Source: Zhengitettix transpicula
Taxonomy: Eukaryota; Arthropoda; Insecta; Orthoptera; Tetrigidae
Direction of reading: 5' to 3'
DNA length: 64,000 nucleotides
Assembly (NCBI GenBank): GCA_037074705.1
Contig: CM073590.1
Span: forward strand, 213,076,746 to 213,140,745
In this document: one piece after another, positions 12,702 through 25,500 of the stretch
Numbering within the stretch: the first letter of the stretch is position 1
Layout: each line of letters opens with the position of its first letter
Notes under the pieces: generated by a model
Database searches by the model: none
What the model was told of the DNA's origin: nothing
What the model saw: only the letters and a program-made list of their open reading frames with translations
Program-made: the position numbers and the translations under genes

Positions 12702-15700
12702 CCAATTATAAAACTATCGCGCTGCAGTACCCTATAAGAGCTCAGAGATTTTTTAGTATTTAACTGGACATTTTAAGTCTCACAGAACTTAAGTTACTAT
12801 ACAAGTATGGTTTAAGGCAAATCCATGTTTGTAAGTTCAATTATTACCTTGCAAATTTTTATTTTGTTTTCCAAGCACAATATACTAAAGCAAATCACTG
12901 TCTTTAAGAGGCAAATGTGTTGGAACATTGATGAACAATATAAACGGGAAATGTCTGATATTTGTTTATGTAAAAGCACAAGCCTTCTACTGTAACTAAA
13001 CTGACAGAAGACATTTATTAAAACTACTTCTGAAAAATTAAAGGTTTGCATTATTAAGTGAAATATTGTGAATCATAGACGTTTCCTTCCTGTCCAAATG
13101 AGTTAATTAATTTGAGAATTTCACATTACCCTTCTTTGATTTATAAATATGCTAGCTGAGTGCCTGGTGTTTCCTGGGTATTTATTTACATTAGCCCAGA
13201 AAATTATTTAATTCAACACCAATCTCTTGGTCAACACGTCATTTAACCAGCATCAAAAGCATAATTTCTTGAAAATTTACCTTTTCACATCCTCTACCAT
13301 GCCGAAATAATGCTAATTTCATCATATCTGATCTGATGATTCATTGTATCTTAATTGAATCAAGAAATCAGCTGGTACCTTAAATAAGCATTGTAGCTTT
13401 GAAAAAGTCTAAAATAACAGGTAAATTTAATACTCTGGTACCATAGGTCAGATGAAAATATGCCCAGTACTTTGAGAGACTCTGAAATACTCACAGTATC
13501 CAAATAGAGTCAAGAATATTCTTGCTACGTTAAGAGAGATGAAAATATACTACCATTACTCTCGGTATTTTAAGAGAGGAAAACATAAGCTCAGAATCTG
13601 GAGAGAGTAAAATATACTGTGGTTATCTTCAGAGTGTCAAAAATATTCCTATATTCAAGTAAGGCAAAAATAATTCTAGTACCTTAAGAGAATGAACAAA
13701 TACTTTTAACCTCCAACCCTTATTAGTGCTGGGTGTTTTACCCTCCCAGTGTTTGTTCCTTGATCGTAAGTAACATGTCCAAAGTTTGGTAGGAATTGCT
13801 CCATGCATTTAATATTGTACACAGAACTTTGTTTTACTTTCCTAGGTTCTGAGGTACAAATTAACTGGCATGCTGGTTGTCAAAATTAAATTCATTAACT
13901 TCCATAACTCCAGATTTGACACAATTCTTGGTGGTTTTTGTATTATTTTTATGCAAAGACTTTCCACCCCCACCACTATTGACACTCCCCTTCATTGTAA
14001 TTAGGAGCTGAAAGTATGAATTGACAGCTTTGAGAATGGCTGGCAAACTATTCGATCTTGGATAGTGAGGAAGGATAGAAATAAATAGGAGAAATAGAGG
14101 GATTACACTTTTTTATATGAATTTATATACTCATGCGTAGAATCATTCACAAAGAAAAGCATATGTTCAAAGCAGGGAGAAGGAAGGAAAGACTGAAAAT
14201 ATTTGACCTAGGCAAGACCTGAACATGCATGATCTGCTCAGTACACAGACGCCTTAACCATCTCGGCCATCAGGTCAAGTTCCTGATCTGGCTAATATAG
14301 ACAGTCTTATTATGGATACATAGTTATTTAGAAGAGGAAAGGATAGAGTAGAGGGAATGAAGTATTAGGCACATACATTAAGGAATAAATGCAATGTTAG
14401 GTACTAATTTGATGAAAAAGTCACATTTGATCTTGGATAGTGAGGAAGGACATACGTTAAATTTTCAGAGAAGCCTAAACCCCTTTCACAGGACAGAAAA
14501 CTGTGCCTTGACAAAATAAAAATTTCATACTAATATAATAATTTATTTTTGTGAACAATATATAAGCAAATGTATTGCATGTTTTGATTAAATGAGTATC
14601 AAAAGGATTAGCTATGTAATTTGGATTTCACTGACTTACTTCCAAGTGTTCCAGAATATATGGAGGATTCGTCATACCAACACGCATCATACACCCATCA
14701 GGAATGACTTCAACAAGTTGCCACAATAACTCAGGCAGACTTGAACCAATATCTCGTCCATAAGTTCCAGTGTCTTCTGAAGTGAGCCATAATTCAGATA
14801 CACCTTCTTCAAATGATTGCACAGCACGTGAAACAATTTCTTCTGTAATAAATGTACAGCAATAAAGCAATTAAGTAATAGTTGTGTAAATTTATAAAAA
14901 AAAGTTGAGATTATTCTCATATTTCTTGTTTTATATTTGAATACAAAGGACAGAGACATATCTGAAATATTTAGTGTTCATGAACAGGAGAGCACAAACT
15001 TTGAAAAAGGTCTTTCATTTACAGAATCACTTAATTGCAATTCAAATGGGTAGGGAAAAAATGAATTAATTCCTTACCAGCAAGTAAAATTTGAAGAACA
15101 TACAATTTCCAAGACAATAAATGAGGCCTCTATCTCTTTGCTCAAATAGTCAAAAAAGAAAATATAACAACCTTCATTGCAAAAATATATAAAACATAGT
15201 GCAAAATTCAACTCAATCAATAAAAATATATGTTCCAAGTAATATTACAATATATAAATGTCTTTGTTAGAATATTACAGTAAACAATAGTAGTACAAGT
15301 ATTATTTCCTTAACTTGAGGTTACCTGGACGATAGCTGCCTAATTCCCCTCTTGCATGCTTTGTTTTGCAATATGTGCATTGATTGAGACAACCTGTATT
15401 AATGGGAATAATTTCAATAAGCGGATTTTTTCGTATCTTCGGAAGAAGTAGGGATGCTCCACCGGTTTTCTTGCCTCCATCTTTCTTTTGTCCAAATAAA
15501 CGAACGGTGTGACCTAGCAAATAAAAAAAATTGATAATTTGAAAATAATGTCAATAACAAATAATTGCTGCTTACAATAAGCACCATTATGTTGATCTAA
15601 TATATATTTTTAATAAAATTGTAATCAGGAGAGGAAGAGTAAAATGTCGTATAGGACAGAGTAAAAGTGGTACATATATATTTTATTTGATTATTAGATA

Positions 15701-18700
15701 ATGAAGGCTTTCCTAGCAAATCTGTTGAATGTAGTGTTCCTGGTGTTCTAGGTCTTAAAACTAGTGGTGTCTATGAGATCCCCTGGGGGTGAGAGCCAAA
15801 TATAAATAAGGACAACTCAATCTTGCCATCAGTCACCAGATGACAATGGCGGAGCTAGCCATAGAAATATTGAGCTACACACAAATCTGACCCAGGTTCA
15901 AACCTAAGAACACTATATTCTTTGATTATGTTGACAAAGTGTTCTTGATATTCCAACTGGGTGAGAATGCATTAATTCTACATTTCGATAGCAGACATTG
16001 CTATAATCTTTACATATCAAAATGTCATGGAATTACTGCATTCTCACCTGGATGGAATTCCAAGAACACTTTGTCAACTACATAAACCAGGAAAACCTTT
16101 GTTTGATGTTCTTTGATTATGTTTAGCAAAACTACATTAACGTTAGAAAAAATAATTCATAGTTTTGTTGGATCTATAAAAATATATTTATGTTTTTCAG
16201 TCCTAAGTAACATTTGACTGTTGTAGTGATAAAACAAAGCACTAATAAATATTATTATTTTATGTCATTATTATGAGTAGAAGGGTTTCGATCAGCTGAA
16301 CAAGAATTTGGCAGAGCTGAGACACAGAGACATAAGCCATCGTTGACAGACAAAGATCATAAAATCCAGGCAGGTTGCCACCCAATTGAAATGCTGTGGT
16401 AAGTGGGGTGACTTGGCACCAAGAGGACAGATGATGATTAGAGATTGTGGGAGACAGTTGAGTGTGAGAGAGAGATGTTAGGGTGAAATTACTTTTTGCC
16501 TTGGAAAGTTACTAGCTTGCTGGTAGTGCCTGAAATTGAGAGCTTGGCAATGGAGAAAGAGACTAAAGAAAACCAGCAAAAAATTGGTCCAACACTGGAA
16601 CGTGGAAGCAGAGGAGTGGTACTTCATACCTGGACAATATTACAGAGTTAAGGTATTGTAAAATTTGTAAACCATGTCTAATTGACTCGAAGCTGCCAAT
16701 TCTCAATTAGTAGATTGTTCGATAATTTGTAAAATATACTGCTCAATAAGAAGGTTAAATTTCATGTTTGTTTTAATATTGTTATATTATAGTTTATACT
16801 CAGCCAGAATAATTTAATATGGAATTAAAATGTATATGTTCATAAAAGATAAATATATGGTTACTTCTAAGGTTGTTTTGTTCAATGGGGAGGAATCAAG
16901 GGCATGCAAATGAGGGGGGAATTTTTTTTCTGCCAAAAATGGCTGTTTTAAGACCAGCAAATAAAAAATTGTATGAAAACAAGTAATTTGAAAGATATAT
17001 GAATTTAAAAAATCCTAAAATTCATCAATGAGAGAGCGGGTGTGACATCACAGATAGACACTGGTGCCTACCTCAATCAATTCCCCCCAATGATGGGCTG
17101 CCAACTTCAGAATAATCTGCCTCATATTGTCAGCGGCACATAATCCACCCACAGATATATGAACTCTAATATTTCAAATATGGACAATTGTGATATTTCA
17201 AAAATTGTCCCTGTTCTAAGAGCCACTTTATTTCCACACAGTTTTCTCTTTTGTTTATGCATGATCATTCGTAAGTATATGTTTCCGCAAAATAAGTTAT
17301 TTAACAAATAGATTTGTAAATGGTCGGAATGTGGTTTAGGATGGCTGATATTTTAATCGTTTCCATTGCCTTTTTCTTCTATATTAGCCTAAAAATTAAA
17401 AATTGTATGAAGAAAAACTAAGCATAATATTTAATAATTGAATGACACATATTCCATTCATCTTGAAAAACAAAGTATCAGCGACAAAGACAGAAAAATG
17501 CCTCAAACATGTTGAACGTAAAAAAACTATTCATCTGAACAGATAAAAGGAGGAATAGAATTGTGGAATGAGCCTGTATATTCCAACAAGTATAGGTATA
17601 CTAATTTAAGCTTATACCAGAGAGTCAACCCTCTGTCTTTTGGTCAATTCATGTCATTGTAAGCAAACACCAAAATTGAATTATAATAACCAATACAAGA
17701 AAATAATTTATATATACAGATTGTAGTTAATGGAATAATTTCAACACATATCTTACCTTTCAGTGTCTCCTCGACAACTTCCACAACACGGTCAATTTGC
17801 TGAACTCCAATAACACTCAATCCATGAAGAAACTCAGCCTTTGGTGCTCCTTGTGGAACGCAACCAGCAACAACTACAGCTTTTCCAAGTCTCTTCCCAG
17901 CTTCAATTTCATTCCTTAAAATAAATGGAAAATATAATGATACATGCACATGCAAATAATATTATATAGTAAATTAATTTGTAGAAATTTTTAAGTGAAA
18001 GGAAAATATATTGTTTATAACTATGTTATTATAATAAGATAGAAGTCATAAAAATAACTCTAAAGAAATTTAGGTGTATTTAATCTCCATGAAGTAAGTA
18101 CATACTTTCATTAATGATGAAGGTCGTGAAAAAAAAACTCAGAATAGGGTAAGGAGGAGAAGAAAATTTAAAGGCAAAGTCCAATAGGTAGAAAAACTAA
18201 TAAAAATAATAACTTTAAATTAAGAATGGTAATAAAATATTAAATTTTGACAAAAAGTGTTATGATTTGAGCTCTACAAAATTATTTATCTTACAAAATT
18301 ATTCAATTATTTGTACACAAAATGTATGTTCTGTTAGTATACTTAGACATTAATGCAAATTTACAGTACCTAAAGTGATCCTCGGCAGGATTTTTAACTG
18401 TACAACTATTCAAGAGCCATAAATCTGCTTTTAACTTATCATCTGAAAAGGTAAAACAGAATTTAAATGTGAAAGGAAAAACAAAACATCAGATAAAAAG
18501 GGTTGGCTTAAGGATTGCCAAGTAGGAACCAAAGATATCATATTGATACATAGAACGTGTACTGTTACAGAGAAACCTTGAAAAGTGTTCTTGCAGTAGA
18601 GATGAGGTTTTTTAGTATTAAATAAAGAAAACAGCCTCTAGAATGGTCAAGGGAAACTAGTGAGAGATGTTCACTCCTAGAGAGCTGGAGGGAGCCACCT

Positions 18701-19476
18701 TTCCCTTTGGAGATGCCTTCTCCCCTCTATGGGGTTTGAACTAAGGATCCCACAAGCTGAGTCACCTCTGCCTGTTTTGAGAGGTGTATGTTTCAAGGTT
18801 GCAGACCTTGGGAATCTGGTAAGAGTTGTCCACTATTCCTATTGGAATAAACTGGTCAAGGTACGAAGAGGAGAATGCTGCAACTCCATAGAAAACCACT
18901 CTCCCACCATTGGAAGGGTTTTCTCTGCATCACTTTTCTGCAAATTTCTGGGTAGGATCCTTAAAATATAGCCTGAGGATCCTAGTTAACCCTTGGCTAG
19001 CTTGATCTACCTTTCCAAACCTTTCTTATGCTATAAGAGGGGAATGGCCACTATGTGGATTATCCTATATATAGCCTGTCTACACCTTCTTCGTTTTTCT
19101 AGAATAGTGGGTGTTCCTTGTATCAATGTGATGTAATTGTATCCTGCTTGGCGATCCTTAAGCCAAAATGATAAACATATAAGAATGTACCCGATAGTAG
19201 ATAGCCATATGAAGCTAACTGTCCTGCCATGTATTCACTATCAGATCCATTGTGAGTGCAACCCCATGTTTTTAAATAAATTGTTTGAGTTCCAGGAACA
19301 ATACTTCTGGGTGCAACATACTCAGTGTCATATTGTACATCAGATTTTTTCACTGTTTTTTTCCTTGCTCTCACAGTTACAGACTTCTTATTACTATATC
19401 GCTCCTTCGGCGTAATATCTTGAGATGAAATGAGATCTTCTATATCATCAATTATCTCATGACAAGGCACTGGCAT
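8886..19476 (-). CDS. Cdkal1: Threonylcarbamoyladenosine tRNA methylthiotransferase (CDKAL1)
   Basis: Adds a methylthio group to t6A37 of tRNA-Lys(UUU), giving ms2t6A; family members sit on the ER membrane. Coding exons (high to low): 19476-19191, 18442-18370, 17914-17757, 15513-15325, 14842-14640, 11752-11607, 11487-11307, 10376-10230, 9128-8886. All junctions are GT/AG and in phase, giving 541 aa. The N-terminal methylthiotransferase domain has the three cluster cysteines C73 (WGC), C109 (NSCTVK) and C138 (AGCVPQ). The radical-SAM motif CLNQCTYC puts cysteines at 214, 218 and 221. A TRAM-like region spans about 415-480. The last 22 residues ([19 protein letters not shown]...) are hydrophobic and fit a C-terminal membrane anchor, as in animal CDKAL1. 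The start [15 protein letters not shown] matches the family N-terminus. A strong splice acceptor directly precedes this ATG, so a 5' UTR exon must lie further right; it was not located. The ORF is intact and looks functional. Confidence 0.95.
9400..9540 (+). repeat. Partial fold-back element copy
   Basis: The stretch with AAAGTGAAGTGCGGTGTAGC and AACTGAAGGTTGTTCTTCAA matches the arm of the palindromes at 9.6-9.98 kb and 41.2 kb. It lies in the last CDKAL1 intron and has no matching second arm. Confidence 0.55.
9538..9990. repeat. Fold-back element pair around a TA array
   Basis: 9595-9760 and 9830-9985 are inverted copies: one carries GAATGGTGTAACACC and later AAAATTTGATGAACAACC, the other the reverse complements in mirrored order. 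Between them is CAATATTTTTGATAATGTCACATTCTCACTATTACTA-type spacer (9751-9786) and (TA)n at about 9786-9826. Arm ends GGTATGGAAAGGA and TCCTTTCCATACC are also inverted within 9538-9756. Same family as 41195-41431. Located in the last CDKAL1 intron. Confidence 0.7.
10705..10800 (+). mobile_element. tRNA-derived SINE head
   Basis: A-box-like GGTTCAATGGTTAGAGCTCC is followed by B-box-like GGAGACCTTGTTATGATTCC at tRNA-like spacing. The sequence then continues as GGTCCGGTCAAGATTTTTCC. A different SINE head from those at 2.5 and 49.8 kb. CDKAL1 intron. Confidence 0.5.
12160..12660. other. GC-richer island of unknown origin in a CDKAL1 intron
   Basis: About 500 bp clearly richer in GC than the surrounding intron, with a plus-strand open frame of 150 codons from 12285 that runs into the following (TA)n at 12673-12701. 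The frame shows no recognised domain. The island may be a fragment of a transposon or a processed sequence. No second copy was seen in the window. Confidence 0.35.
13380..13710. repeat. Degenerate minisatellite, unit about 40-45 bp
   Basis: Roughly seven diverged units carry a theme of (A/G)GTACTTTAAGAGAG followed by (A)AAAATATACTC-like sequence, for example at 13470, 13530, 13570, 13600 and 13675. It lies in the intron between CDKAL1 exons 5 and 6. Confidence 0.5.
14195..14290 (-). mobile_element. tRNA-derived SINE or tRNA pseudogene
   Basis: The minus strand reads TGATGGCCGAGATGGTTAAG, an A-box like that of leucine or serine tRNAs, then GCGTCTGTG and a poor B-box (ATGTTCAGGTCTTGC). No clean cloverleaf acceptor stem is visible. 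A GGATAGTGAGGAAGGA sequence occurs on both sides (about 14058 and 14436). Confidence 0.45.
15930..16078. repeat. Inverted repeat, 49-bp arms
   Basis: Left arm 15930-15978 (GTTGACAAAGTGTTCTTG...) and right arm 16030-16078 (...CAAGAACACTTTGTCAAC) pair with few mismatches. The 51-bp loop on the minus strand contains GCTATCGAAATG. The arms include the CCAACTGGGTGAGAATGC flank style seen in the other hairpin modules. CDKAL1 intron. Confidence 0.7.
18640..19090 (+). repeat. Interspersed repeat, copy 1 of 3
   Basis: Shared landmarks are TTTTGAGAGGT, TGGTCAAGG, TTTTCTCTGCATCAC, GGTAGGATCCTTAAAATATAGCC, the TTAACCCTTGGC block and CTTATGCTATAAGAGGG near the right end. Matching blocks occur at 20195-20650 in the same orientation and at 37745-38060 inverted. 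Copy 1 and copy 3 also share TGGCCACTATGTGGATTATC and CTATATATAGCCTGTCTACACC. The copies are diverged and GC-richer than their surroundings. Family unknown. First CDKAL1 intron. Confidence 0.6.
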
Positions 19477-20194
19477 CTGAAAACATATATCTCAAACAGA
19501 ATTTCCAATATAAACTGTTCTATATCTTAACCTCAAATTTTACTCATGTAACCAATGTTTATTCTCTAAATGACCAAATTATATGAATTTAATTGAAGCA
19601 TAACTTAACCATAAAACATTTAAATAATAATTTATAACAAGGAAATCCATAATTTGGATAAGGTACAAGAGTTTATCACTAAAATATATTTATGTGGGAT
19701 TAATAAATTGCAGGGTAAAAATTAATTATTTATAAATTATTAAACTGTCGAAGAAAGGAATTATATAAAAAAAGCTAATAAATTATATCATATTTAACTT
19801 GATGAAAATAGGTATTTATTGAAAAAAAATATTAATTTGTTGAATAAGTCATGAAATTATAAGCATAAAAGCAAAATTGACATTTCTTAAATAAGACGAA
19901 ATTGTCTTTGTGAATATACTGGATAAATAGAAAATAGAAGTTTGTTTTCATTAGTTTTCATATTTAAAATACTTCCAAACATTTGAAATCTATGTTTAAT
20001 AAAATCAAAACAAATCATAACCTTCAACTTATGGAGTTTAAAATTAACAAAGCAAAGCCTGTATGAGAAGATACTTGACAATCAGAGATAATTTCTATTC
20101 AACGAAAACATTTATTTACAAATTGGATGCAGTTTAATATAAACAGATTATGACTATATGTCTAATTAAACAAATGGTAAAGAAACACAATACG

Positions 20195-20650
20195 AAAAAA
20201 TCGTTTCTTGAGTAAGGCCTCTAGGAGATAGTCCCTTGGAAATGAGCTCTCGCAAGTACCTACGTTCTTCTCTCAAATCAGTTTCCCAAAAGCCAAGACA
20301 CCTCAGTTAGTTTTGAGAGGTAAATACTCCTGGGTTTCATATATTGGGAATACGACAACTGTCGTCAAGTGTTCCCGTTGGAACAGTCGGCCAGCTGCCT
20401 CCGAACATGAAACCGGGAATTCTGCGTCCCCACAGCACTCCATTAATCGATAGGGCGTGGGACAAGTACCAAAAGCCCAGCAGACCTGATGCAGGTTTTC
20501 TATGGTTTTCCTGCATCACATTTAGGTGAATGTCGGGTGGGATTCTTAAATCATAGCCTGGGAGCTCTCCCTTCCGCATCGCCTCTTAATACCCTACCTA
20601 TGCTATTAAAGGGAGCCTGACCCACGCGCATCCTGTCACTGTCAAAAGAA
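20195..20650 (+). repeat. Interspersed repeat, copy 2 of 3
   Basis: Same family as 18640-19090 and 37745-38060. Landmarks: GTTTTGAGAGGTAAATACTCC, GGGCGTGGGACAAGTACC, CCTGATGCAGGTTTTCTATGG, CCTGCATCACATTTAGG, TCTTAAATCATAGCCTGGG and CTATGCTATTAAAGGGAGCC. The GC-richer block stands out against its AT-rich surroundings and produces open frames on both strands that I do not regard as genes. Confidence 0.6.
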
Positions 20651-21205
20651 AAGCTTAAACTAAAGTGGTATTTACTTTCTAGCGAACAATTTTTTTTATG
20701 AATAATTATTCAGTAAGTTATATTCAAAGAAACGTGTGCCCAACGTTTACATGAAAAATTATTAAAATATTACAAAATAAAATAAGAAAACTCATGAATC
20801 TCTATAGTTTTGTAATAAAGCAACACCTTATTTATTTCGAAGCTAATGGATATTAACAATTCTTCCAACTTATTAGATTCCTTGATAATACACTTATTTG
20901 AACAATGGGTCGGAATTGTTGACAACATATTTAGAATTAATTTAATGAAAATGAATATATATGCCATGTTAAATATGAAAACGATTATGTTGGAACCATA
21001 TTACTTGTTCACTAATTTATCATTAGTGGTATAAAACTCAAGTAAAAAAATTGTTCAAACAGTTTAATTACAATTTAGATATGCTTAACATATAATCAAT
21101 TCTATACATTCATTTGGAAAAATGCTAAGATTTTTGACGTTGACATCAGGTAGCATTACAGAATTACATCTGAAATGCTTCAAATTAAATTCCACATAAA
21201 TAAGA

Positions 21206-21425
21206 ATGATAGCCAAATTAAGACAAAGAAAAAATAATATAAATAACACACAACGTTTCTGTAAGCCTTGTTTCTTTCTTCAGGTGCAGAAAAGCGCAAG
21301 TGAATAGAGAGACACAACTGCACAATTTTTTTTTGAGTTTTGACAACTGACACAACTACACGATTCAGTTGACAGAACTAAAAAATTTCAGTTAATTTTG
21401 TCTGTTTTTGGCTATATCATCTAAT
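21206..21425. repeat. Element with GATAGCCAAA-type ends and GAAACG core
   Basis: Left end GATAGCCAAATTAAGACAAAG; right end TTTGTCTGTTTTTGGCTAT, inverted. On the minus strand the interior reads CTGAAGAAAGAAAC, AAGGCTTAC, AGAAACGTTGTGTG. About 220 bp. Same family as the copies at 8.1, 27.9, 28.1 and 29.1 kb. Lies upstream of the zinc-finger gene. Confidence 0.6.
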
Positions 21426-22577
21426 TATTATACTTTATACAAATGGATTATATATTTATTTCGCATAAGAAATCTGCCATTTTGTAATCAAATTATGATA
21501 AATCACAGGTGATGTCACCTCACTTCCATTACGTTAACTTATAATATACCAAAATACCAACTAACCGTACCCAACCTTAATAAAATCTATATATTAAATA
21601 ATTCGTAATACCTGAATCTTTGTTTAGATATATCTTTGAATATGACATATCCACAGTTAATATCTTTGATTAGCACTATTTTCAATTGATGTGCGAATGA
21701 CTGAGAATTTCTATTTATTAATTTATTTACAGTGCATGTCTTTAGTTAATTGTAAGGTATATATTGGTTTATATAAATTATAAGTGATGTAGGGAAACGT
21801 AAGTTCTCAAGTTGTCAATTGACTATAAAATAATAAGGACCTTGTAGATCTAATACAATTGACCTGCATCAACATTTTAATTAATCGTCCCTTCTCATCT
21901 TTGTTTATTTTTACAATCATGCTAGTCAAGTAATTTTGTATTAAGATATACAAAACATTTAAATTGTGATGGGTTTGTTTACAAGATATGGACACTGACC
22001 CTTTCTGTATTTTGCACTGTGGCAAATTTACATGTGACATTTATACTGTTCTTTTGTCATAGACTTACAGTTATTAATTTAACATACATATTGCCTTTGA
22101 AGACAACTAGTTTTTTTCAACCATTTCTTACCTGCTTTTTGACTGCAGTTTAAATTGATTGTTCTGGATGGGCAATATTTTTGTTTCATTGATATTCCTC
22201 ATGTATCCTTCATATATATTAATATATATTACTTATATTAGTTCTAGGATTTGTGTCCAATTTAACATTATTTTATTTTTTAGTTGCATATCTCCATTAT
22301 TTTACCTGAAATTAAATACAATACAGGTCTCTTTTTACATTATACAGTCTGACTTACTGCATTATATTCTAAATTTTAATTGTTATCTACTAAATGTGAT
22401 ATTGTAACTTTTCTACAGACTATAATTAGTATTTAATCCCAGAAATGTGTGGTATTTATATTATCACTTATTTTGTATGTAATTTGCTATCTTTCTTATT
22501 ATTCATAACATGGTCATATTTATTTCCTTCCTTGATATAAAATTTGTTTTATAGGATTGTACATTTTACGAGTAAAT

Positions 22578-25500
22578 ATGACAGAAACTGTACTGAGATA
22601 TAGCTTACCAAATGGCACTCATGTCCTTATTCATCAGAGTGCACTTGGTGGTAAAGAAGTTGCAAATCTTCCCCTGATTGTTGTTGAGGATGGTAGAGTA
22701 TTTTCCTCTATTTAATAAATTCTTGTTATGTATCATTGCAGCTTAATTTATTAAGACAAATTTCTTTACAGGAACAAGTAGTGAAGCAGCACAGCCAGCA
22801 GAATGTTCTTCAGAAAAAAATTCAAATCAAATTGTTGAAGAAATAAATAATGAAAGTGGATATGAAGAGCAAAAAAATGTAATTTCTTATATAATTTCAA
22901 AGTTATTAAGGCAAATGTGCTTAAGATTATTTAAAAGATAACTATTGTACGTGATTGAGATATTTACTATAAACTGACATTGAATTTTTGGTTTAATTAA
23001 TTAATAAATTTTTCTAATGTTGGCTGTATTACTTATTTATTGAATGATTTATAGCTACTCCTGGCTTAAATTTGTTTTATGGTAGTTCAATAACATTTTA
23101 CTGTAATGACAGCATAATTATCTGATAAATGAATAAGAAATGTATTTTAATATTAAAGTTAATCTGACAATTGTAATTGAATAAATAAACAGAAAAACAG
23201 CCAATTTTTCAAAATAATGTATGATTCAACTAAGACAAAAAATTCTGACAAATTGGTCATTTTTCTGTTTATCATTAGATGACATTCATTTATGAGAACA
23301 ATGGACACATTTATATCATGAACTAAATCATGCTCAAGTAATTATATTAGATGGTTAAGACAGTGGAAATTGCTGCAAGAATATTGCAACCCTCAATCTT
23401 GTATCAAATTTATCAAATTAAAGGGATTCAGTGATTGTATTATTAATTGAATTACAGTTTAATAATAACATAATTTATACTTTATATATTCATTTCAAAA
23501 TCAATGCCAAATTATTAGATGTATATACATGATGTAGTTCATCGAGTGTTAAGAACTATGGACTTTATATTAGTGATTTTAGAATAAAGTCACATTAATG
23601 TAGCATTTTATGTCAGTGAAATTCTATTTCTTGAAGTACTCTGTTATTTTGTAAACATTTTCATTATTATTGTTAAATATATACACCTTTGACAATGTTT
23701 CTTTTTTCTAGTTTGAAGTTTTAGGGCTTGGTGAGTTGGCTGAAGTGGTTACTTGTTACAAATGCAAAAAGTGCACTTTCAGTGCATTTAAATTGTCTGA
23801 TTTGTTGCAACACCTTAAGAACCATAATCTAGAGGTAAGGACCAGCTTGGTAGCTTAGATTTTTAACCTACAAATTTAATTTTTGTTATTTATCCCATTT
23901 ATGTCTTAACATTTTATTACATTTTTGAAAAATAAATAGGTTTGATGGAAAGTTAATGTTATATACTTGGAAATATCTGTTGAGTTTTTAAAATAACTCT
24001 GCCATTCTTTGTGCAGGATTATGGCTCGAACCGTATTTTCATGTCACTTGAAAGATATTGTTCAGGTGTGAAGGAAGTTTATATAATTGATTAAGAAGAC
24101 TGTTTTGGGCAAAAGGTTTTTATGAATTTTCTGAATTACTTTGAAAAAAGATAGTGCTTAAATATATCGAGTTTATATGGACAGTGACAATCTTCATTTA
24201 CAGTCATAAGGCAGTCAAACTTTGGACTATTATCTTATCAATAAATTTTTAAATGATGGTGAACCTAGGGTAATATTTCCCAAGGCGATTGTCAATATGT
24301 TTTGTCTACCTTTTTTGAGTGTGTCAGAATTTATTGAGATAAATGCTCAAGTAATTATATTAGATGGTTAGGACAGTGGAAATTGCTGCAAGAATATTCC
24401 TACCCTATGAAGCTTGTTTGAAATTTGTCAAATCAAAGGGATTAAGTGATTGTACATATTGTACGTATTATTAATTGATTTTAGGGCATGAAAGTTTAAT
24501 ATTAACATAATTTATACTTCATATATTCACTTCAAAATCAATGCCAAATTATTTGATGAAAATGTGGCAAAAATCATCTTGTTGGTAATCTACAGAATGT
24601 TAATATTTATTAAACTTATTTGGTTTCCTATGTTCACATTAATAATTTCTACATAATTGTTAACATTAAACAAATCTTGTATAAATTTTACCCAGCTGAG
24701 TAACTACTCTTCAAATTTGATTAACATTACAAAAACTGACAACATTATTGTTGTTTCAATCTGATTTGATGTATGTATAATAATTACAGAAAAAATTTTC
24801 TTGTATTGCAGAAAAAAATATGTTCTACCCTTAACAAAACTTCTGAAAACAGCAAAACAGAAACTGTACTTAATCAAAGTAATGTACCTGTCATTGTGAA
24901 TGTCTGCTCTGTAAATAATTCTGAGGGATCAAATTCAATTAACGTGGAAGGTAAGGGTTCAAAAAAATGTTTGAATTAGGAATAAACTTATTTGTTTCAA
25001 TGATTTAAGAATTCCTTAGTGTGTAGGTAACAACAAATATTTTATCAAATTATATGTTATTTTGTTTAATTTTTACAGATGTAAAGAGTGATACCTGTGA
25101 ACAACTTGTTTTCTTGTGTGGGCAATGCACTCAAGGATTTAATAGTTTAGATGCTTGTAAACAGCATATGGTGCAGGTTGGAATTGTTTTGATTCTAACT
25201 TCTTCTTCTAATAAATAAAAATTTAACCAAACTTTGAACACATGCTATTTATGATCCAGTATAGACTTTAGTATTACTCTCCACTTAGTGTCTAATTTAA
25301 CTGCTAACAGCATGGGAGGGGAGCATACATGAGGTGGAAGGAAATGACGTTGGACCCAAGGTTGTGTGAATTGCTGAGTTTAAGTCTGACTTTCACTATG
25401 CTGGTCAAGTTGATGTTCTGTTGTAGGGCTGGCTGTGCAAAAATAATAAGAAACTAATTATTGGTGCTTGTTCCTTTGTTTTGTAGCTTGCTGTGTTGAA

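Larger units (their letters stand above)
19477..22577. other. Region between two divergent genes
   Basis: Separates the start codons of CDKAL1 (minus) and the zinc-finger gene (plus). It should hold both promoters and the CDKAL1 5' UTR exon, but no TATA box, initiator or CpG-rich stretch could be picked out. It contains repeats at 20195-20650 and 21206-21425. Otherwise AT-rich with no convincing coding sequence. Confidence 0.45.

Noticed and set aside
20337..20579. Opposed open frames of 60-80 codons
   Set aside because: They fall in copy 2 of the three-copy repeat family and are not kept in the other copies.
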